Below are positions 60,407 through 64,000 of a DNA stretch of 64,000 bases, in pieces (within the stretch, counting starts at the first letter, position 1; the number at the start of each line of letters is the position of its first letter). The stretch comes from Zarea fungicola (Eukaryota; Ascomycota; Sordariomycetes; Hypocreales; Cordycipitaceae). The notes beneath the pieces are model-generated. The model ran no database searches. It was not told the origin of the DNA and was given only the letters and a program-made list of their open reading frames with translations. Both the position numbers and the translations under genes were made by a program. The stretch lies in NCBI GenBank assembly GCA_900169235.1, contig FWCC01000161.1:62001-126000 (forward strand). Reading direction: 5' to 3'.

Positions 60407-60813
60407 GCATTCTCTTCCTTTCGATAGTTTTTTATGTAGAAATATTTATGCCATGCTTATGACAGATGGCAAATACATAGTAAATGCAAAATTTTTCTTG
60501 GTATTCAATGTTCTACGAATTTGCGCTGTTGATATTAGAAATTTCATCTACTTAGATATTCCAGTAGCATTTGTCACGGTGTCATTATTTTGGTAAGAAC
60601 AAAAAAGTTATGTACTAAATATGGCTTTATACTCCGTCAACGTTCACCAGCTTCAGTCAACCTGATTCAAAACAAAACGAAGTAGATTCTCATTCGGCGT
60701 AGCTCCAAAATCGATTATCATCCGATAGCATGCAAGAATAAAATATCTCGAAACAACAAAATGGCCCCAAGTTAAGAGGCTCTCAGCATCAAATCGAGCA
60801 AAGCAAAAGTCTT
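60407..60813. other. Convergent 3' region
   Basis: About 400 AT-rich bases between two stop codons of converging genes. One near-match to the 9-mer (TACTCCGTC) at 60629. No gene. Confidence 0.5.
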
Positions 60814-63176
60814 TTAGACGCCTGGACGGGTGAAGGAATCGCCTGGAGGCCAGTTGCCGACGCCGGCAGGGTCTCCACCAATGCGAACATACACACCAAC
60901 AGCCGGGATACCACCATCAAGCACAAAGAACTGGTACCATCCAGGAGGCGCAATGTACTTGCCAGGTGGTGCCGTGACGGTGCACGATGTTCCAGAGCAC
61001 GACGTCTCGGGGAAGAGCGTGCGGGCACCCATGGAGTTTCCGTGCGTGCTGGAGACGGCACCAAGGAGAGACACGGCAATGTCACCGTTGACGGCAGCAG
61101 AGCCCAGATTGAAGCTGACTGTCTGGCCGTACGTCCAGTCAGTGTTGGTAAGGGTAAAGGTGGGACGGGGTTTGCCGGACAGCAGGTAGGGCGGCGAAAA
61201 CGTTTCGATTCTGTACTCCTGCGGGTTGACGCCGTCCTGAGGGTCGGAGCCGGTCACCAGCACGCGGCCGTCAAGAAGGGTGATGCTCTCGGAGTGGTAG
61301 AGGCGGGCAATGGTGGTATTGGCCATGACGGTGATGCGGCGACCGAGAGGCTTCGTTGGGTTGTACAGTAGGGCATTCAGATTTGGTCGGCTGCCGAGAC
61401 CGAAGCCGGCGACACCGTGCTGAGCACCATTCATGATGAGATATGTGCCGTCTGGGAGGGGAGCCATGCAGGTCATGACGCGGAACGAGGGCATGCGCTC
61501 CAGCTCCCACTTTGGCGAGGCAGCATCGGGATACGTGCTCACGCAGTTATCAAGAGCATTAGCCGGCCCATTGGTCGAACCGCCACAGATGAGAACGCCG
61601 AGAGGATCGGTGTAAGGGGCATACTGGGGCAGCAAGACCGAGGTGCCCTCTAGGGGGTATGTGCGGCCAGCCTTTGGCTCATTGACGGCACCGGGAATCA
61701 TTGGCAAGACCTTGATGGTTTCAAAGGTGTTCTCATCCAGAATGCGGGCTTCATTCCAGTATGCAACAAAAATGCCACCAGAAGGCAAGACCGCAGCAAA
61801 AGGGTATAGGTTATTTGGGTCTGTTCTCTGCAGCCAATCCATAAACAGCGGCGGGGTGCCAGTGAAGGGAAGAATCTCCAGAGACGGCACTGGCGCGCTG
61901 TTGGAGCCCTCTTCGCCGCCGATAATCAGGATCGAACCGTTGGCCATGTTCATCGCGGTGGGATACCAGCGACCTGCTTGCAGCTTGAGAACCTTTGCAT
62001 TTTCCTGCCAGTCATTTTTACCCTTGACACCGGCTGAGCCGTCGGGCGTGTACAGCCGGATACCGAATGTCGAGGTGCCGGACCAGCCGCCAATGTTCAT
62101 CTGTCTACCTGCTTTATCTGGAAGTGTGACGCCAGCAGAGCAGAAGACATCTGTTTTCACATGCATTGCCCTCCATGCCTGGTTGAAATCGGAGATTTGA
62201 GAGAGGTCCAGCTCATAGGCACCAGTCGAGTTGGGCGGGCCAGTACCAAACTTTTCCAGGAAGGTGACTTTACCATTGATGGCCTGAGAAGTAATGAGCG
62301 GGATGTTGGTACCCCCAATCAAGAACTGGTAGAGGCCAGCTTCTGGGCTTCCAGCTGCAGGGAAGTCCCAGGAATAGAAGGGTTCAGCATCCCAAAAGTA
62401 GGTGGACAGACGGGAGCCGCCACCACAGATTGCAGAAGCGTTACCGGGGCAAGGAATATTGCAATCCTTTTCGTCCATCTTTTTCGAACCCTTGACCGCA
62501 ATGTTGGCAGGGTCTCCGCAGTAGCATTCCCGGCCGTACTCAAAACCAGCCGCCATGTAGCCGAAAGCACCACACCTGTTGACGCACATCTCCGGTGTCA
62601 TGCCATCTATGAAGTTTTGCCAGAAAAAGGTCTTGGACTGGTTGACGTTATCCAAGTAGCAGCCCTGGTACTTCCAGTTGCCAATCCTATCGACGGGGGC
62701 TGGAGGCAGCAGGACTTGGGGCGCGCCTTTGGACACGATATTCATGCGACTGCCTCCGCCGCAGCTTTGGGTGGTGTCTCCGGTGCAGGGCATGTTACAC
62801 TCCGAGTCTGCTTTGGCCTTTGCTCCTCCGTTGATAATAGAGTTGCCGCAGAAGCACTGCACGCGGTACTCGGCACCAGCAATTGTGTAACCTGCGGCTG
62901 CACAATTGGCGACGCACTTGCTGAGGGTGAGGTTTTTGTCGTCAGGCAGCTGTTTGCCTAAAATGCGACCCTTGACACCGTCAACCCAGCATCCGTACGA
63001 GTCCCAGCCATCAGGGAAGGTTCCAACACTTTGAGACGCCGTAGCTGTGTTTAGTAACGAGGGTCTGTCAGCATAGAACTGAGGGATAGGTGGTTTGATG
63101 TGCTGGTGAAGTCAGTGGACGTACTCTTAAAAAGAACCAGGGTGGTCAATTGCAGAAGGACATTGGTTGCCCTCAT
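60814..63176 (-). CDS. Secreted glyoxal oxidase (AA5) with two WSC domains
   Basis: Two exons, 63176-63125 and 63044-60814, give 760 residues. Exon 1 encodes the start of a signal peptide (MRATNVLLQLTTLVLF). The 80-bp intron (GTACGT to ACACAG) is the phase-correct choice and avoids an in-frame stop at about 63112; its 3' end is the less certain part. Two WSC domains (about 27-118 and 142-228) each carry paired Cys and CFCGN or CYCGD, CNxPCxG and CGGGSR motifs. The catalytic part is a kelch-type beta-propeller plus C-terminal DUF1929 Ig-like domain. It has VFCSAG (Cys of the Tyr-Cys cofactor), DPNNLYPFAAVLPSGG (its Tyr), RLYHSESITLLDGRVLVTGSDP (copper Tyr and His) and SSTHGNSMGAR (copper His). 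It oxidises aldehydes with release of hydrogen peroxide. WSC domains bind wall glycans, so it may be held at a cell wall or substrate. Confidence 0.88.
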
Positions 63177-64000
63177 TGAGGCAGTAAACGTGACTAACAG
63201 TCACTTATCCAAGCTTCAAAAAGTTTCGCAGTTCAGCAAAATTTGTATGTTGAGTACAAGGTGGTTGGGTAGAAAGACAATTTGGACGAAGCAAGCTGGG
63301 CACAGCAGCTCGTCGGGTTCGGATTGGCCGCAGAGGGGCTGCTAAAAGGAAATGCAGACTCGCAGAAGGTATCAGCAAGGGGGGATACGAGAATTCAAGG
63401 TCTAGAATCATCGGGACACAGCTGAGAATGCCATAATATATATTTTAATTTGCTTTCTAAAGGTTGCTGTGCAAGTGGAGCAGGCACCTGGACCTCAGCT
63501 CCAGGCACTAGATCTGCATAGATCTTTTGTCTAATCAATAAAACTAAATGGTAAAACGGATTGCCGTCCGAGGTACCAAGCCACACCGTTTGGCGCCCAT
63601 GGACCCCAGAACGGGCCTGGCTGCGCACGGCTTCCCGTGTCTTGTCGGCGCCTCCTACACTAGAGAAGTTGAACAGTCTCGAGGTATTCAAAGAGTTGGC
63701 AGTCACTGAAAGCGCTAGTTTGGGGTACCGTGTCTGACAGTAAATTATTTCCAATGCTCAATTTTCATCAGTAAATCACCCCCCAAAAATCGCAATGCAA
63801 CCCGACATTGGTGGGAGTGGTTAGGGCATTGATGCATGCCGAGGGGAAAACACTTACACCGTCAAGGTATTATGCATGGTGTGGCGGGGGCTGAACTGTG
63901 GATCCGGCCAAGTACTACTCCTCAGTATTAAAGAACACGGATAAAGTTAAAGGCAAAAAGGATAAGACGGCTTCTCCAGGTGCAGGTTCGTTCAACAACA
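63177..64000. other. Upstream region of the glyoxal oxidase gene to window end
   Basis: The first few hundred bases should be the promoter of the minus-strand glyoxal oxidase gene. Frames are short and motif-free. Nothing else supported. Confidence 0.45.

Overview
The window is nuclear DNA of a filamentous ascomycete (Pezizomycotina, probably Sordariomycetes and perhaps Hypocreales; the order is an inference from protein style). Signs are short spliceosomal introns of mostly 50-170 bp with GTRNGT donors and CTAAC-type branch sites, fungal-only families (Zn2Cys6 factor, RCR protein, Pin2-like Cys-rich protein, WSC-glyoxal oxidase) and long intergenic stretches. I saw no bacterial, viral, CRISPR or intact transposon features, and no tRNA or rRNA gene by eye.

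Layout. 1-8.3 kb holds no gene I can support. 8.3-18.2 kb is a housekeeping block: a SAM/PH cortical scaffold protein, mitoribosomal mS43, a STIMATE-family vacuolar membrane protein and a Pin2-like Cys-rich membrane protein. 20.2-25.7 kb is an accessory, rearranged block: an intact MFS transporter faces a paralogous MFS gene cut after its sixth membrane segment and joined to the C-terminal half of an ABCC-type transporter, whose second ATPase domain carries four small frameshifts. 25.7-29.3 kb is gene-poor. 29.3-39.5 kb carries a GH89 alpha-N-acetylglucosaminidase, a peroxiredoxin-like protein, a Zn2Cys6 regulator, a fatty-aldehyde-type dehydrogenase with a GC-AG intron, a decayed 75-77 bp minisatellite and an RCR-family protein. 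42-46.6 kb has two small proteins of unknown function. 47.3-51.5 kb is pyruvate carboxylase, with nine exons including 8-nt and 12-nt micro-exons, and about 5 kb further on is mitochondrial pyruvate carrier MPC1. 58.6-63.2 kb has a secreted carboxylesterase converging on a secreted double-WSC glyoxal oxidase.

Genes often lie as convergent tail-to-tail pairs (SAM/PH-mS43, STIMATE-Pin2-like, GH89-peroxiredoxin, Zn2Cys6-ALDH, carboxylesterase-glyoxal oxidase). No gene cluster making a defined product is evident. MPC1 (pyruvate import) and PYC (anaplerosis) belong to connected steps of pyruvate use. The two right-hand secreted enzymes and GH89 suggest external polymer or glycan breakdown. I found no convincing undescribed system. 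The most unusual structures are the MFS-ABC chimera, the degenerate minisatellite, the extreme splice architectures (start codon alone in an exon, micro-exons, GC-AG intron) and an over-represented 9-mer. Exon boundaries were worked out by hand from splice signals, phase and family resemblance, and are not supported by transcripts.
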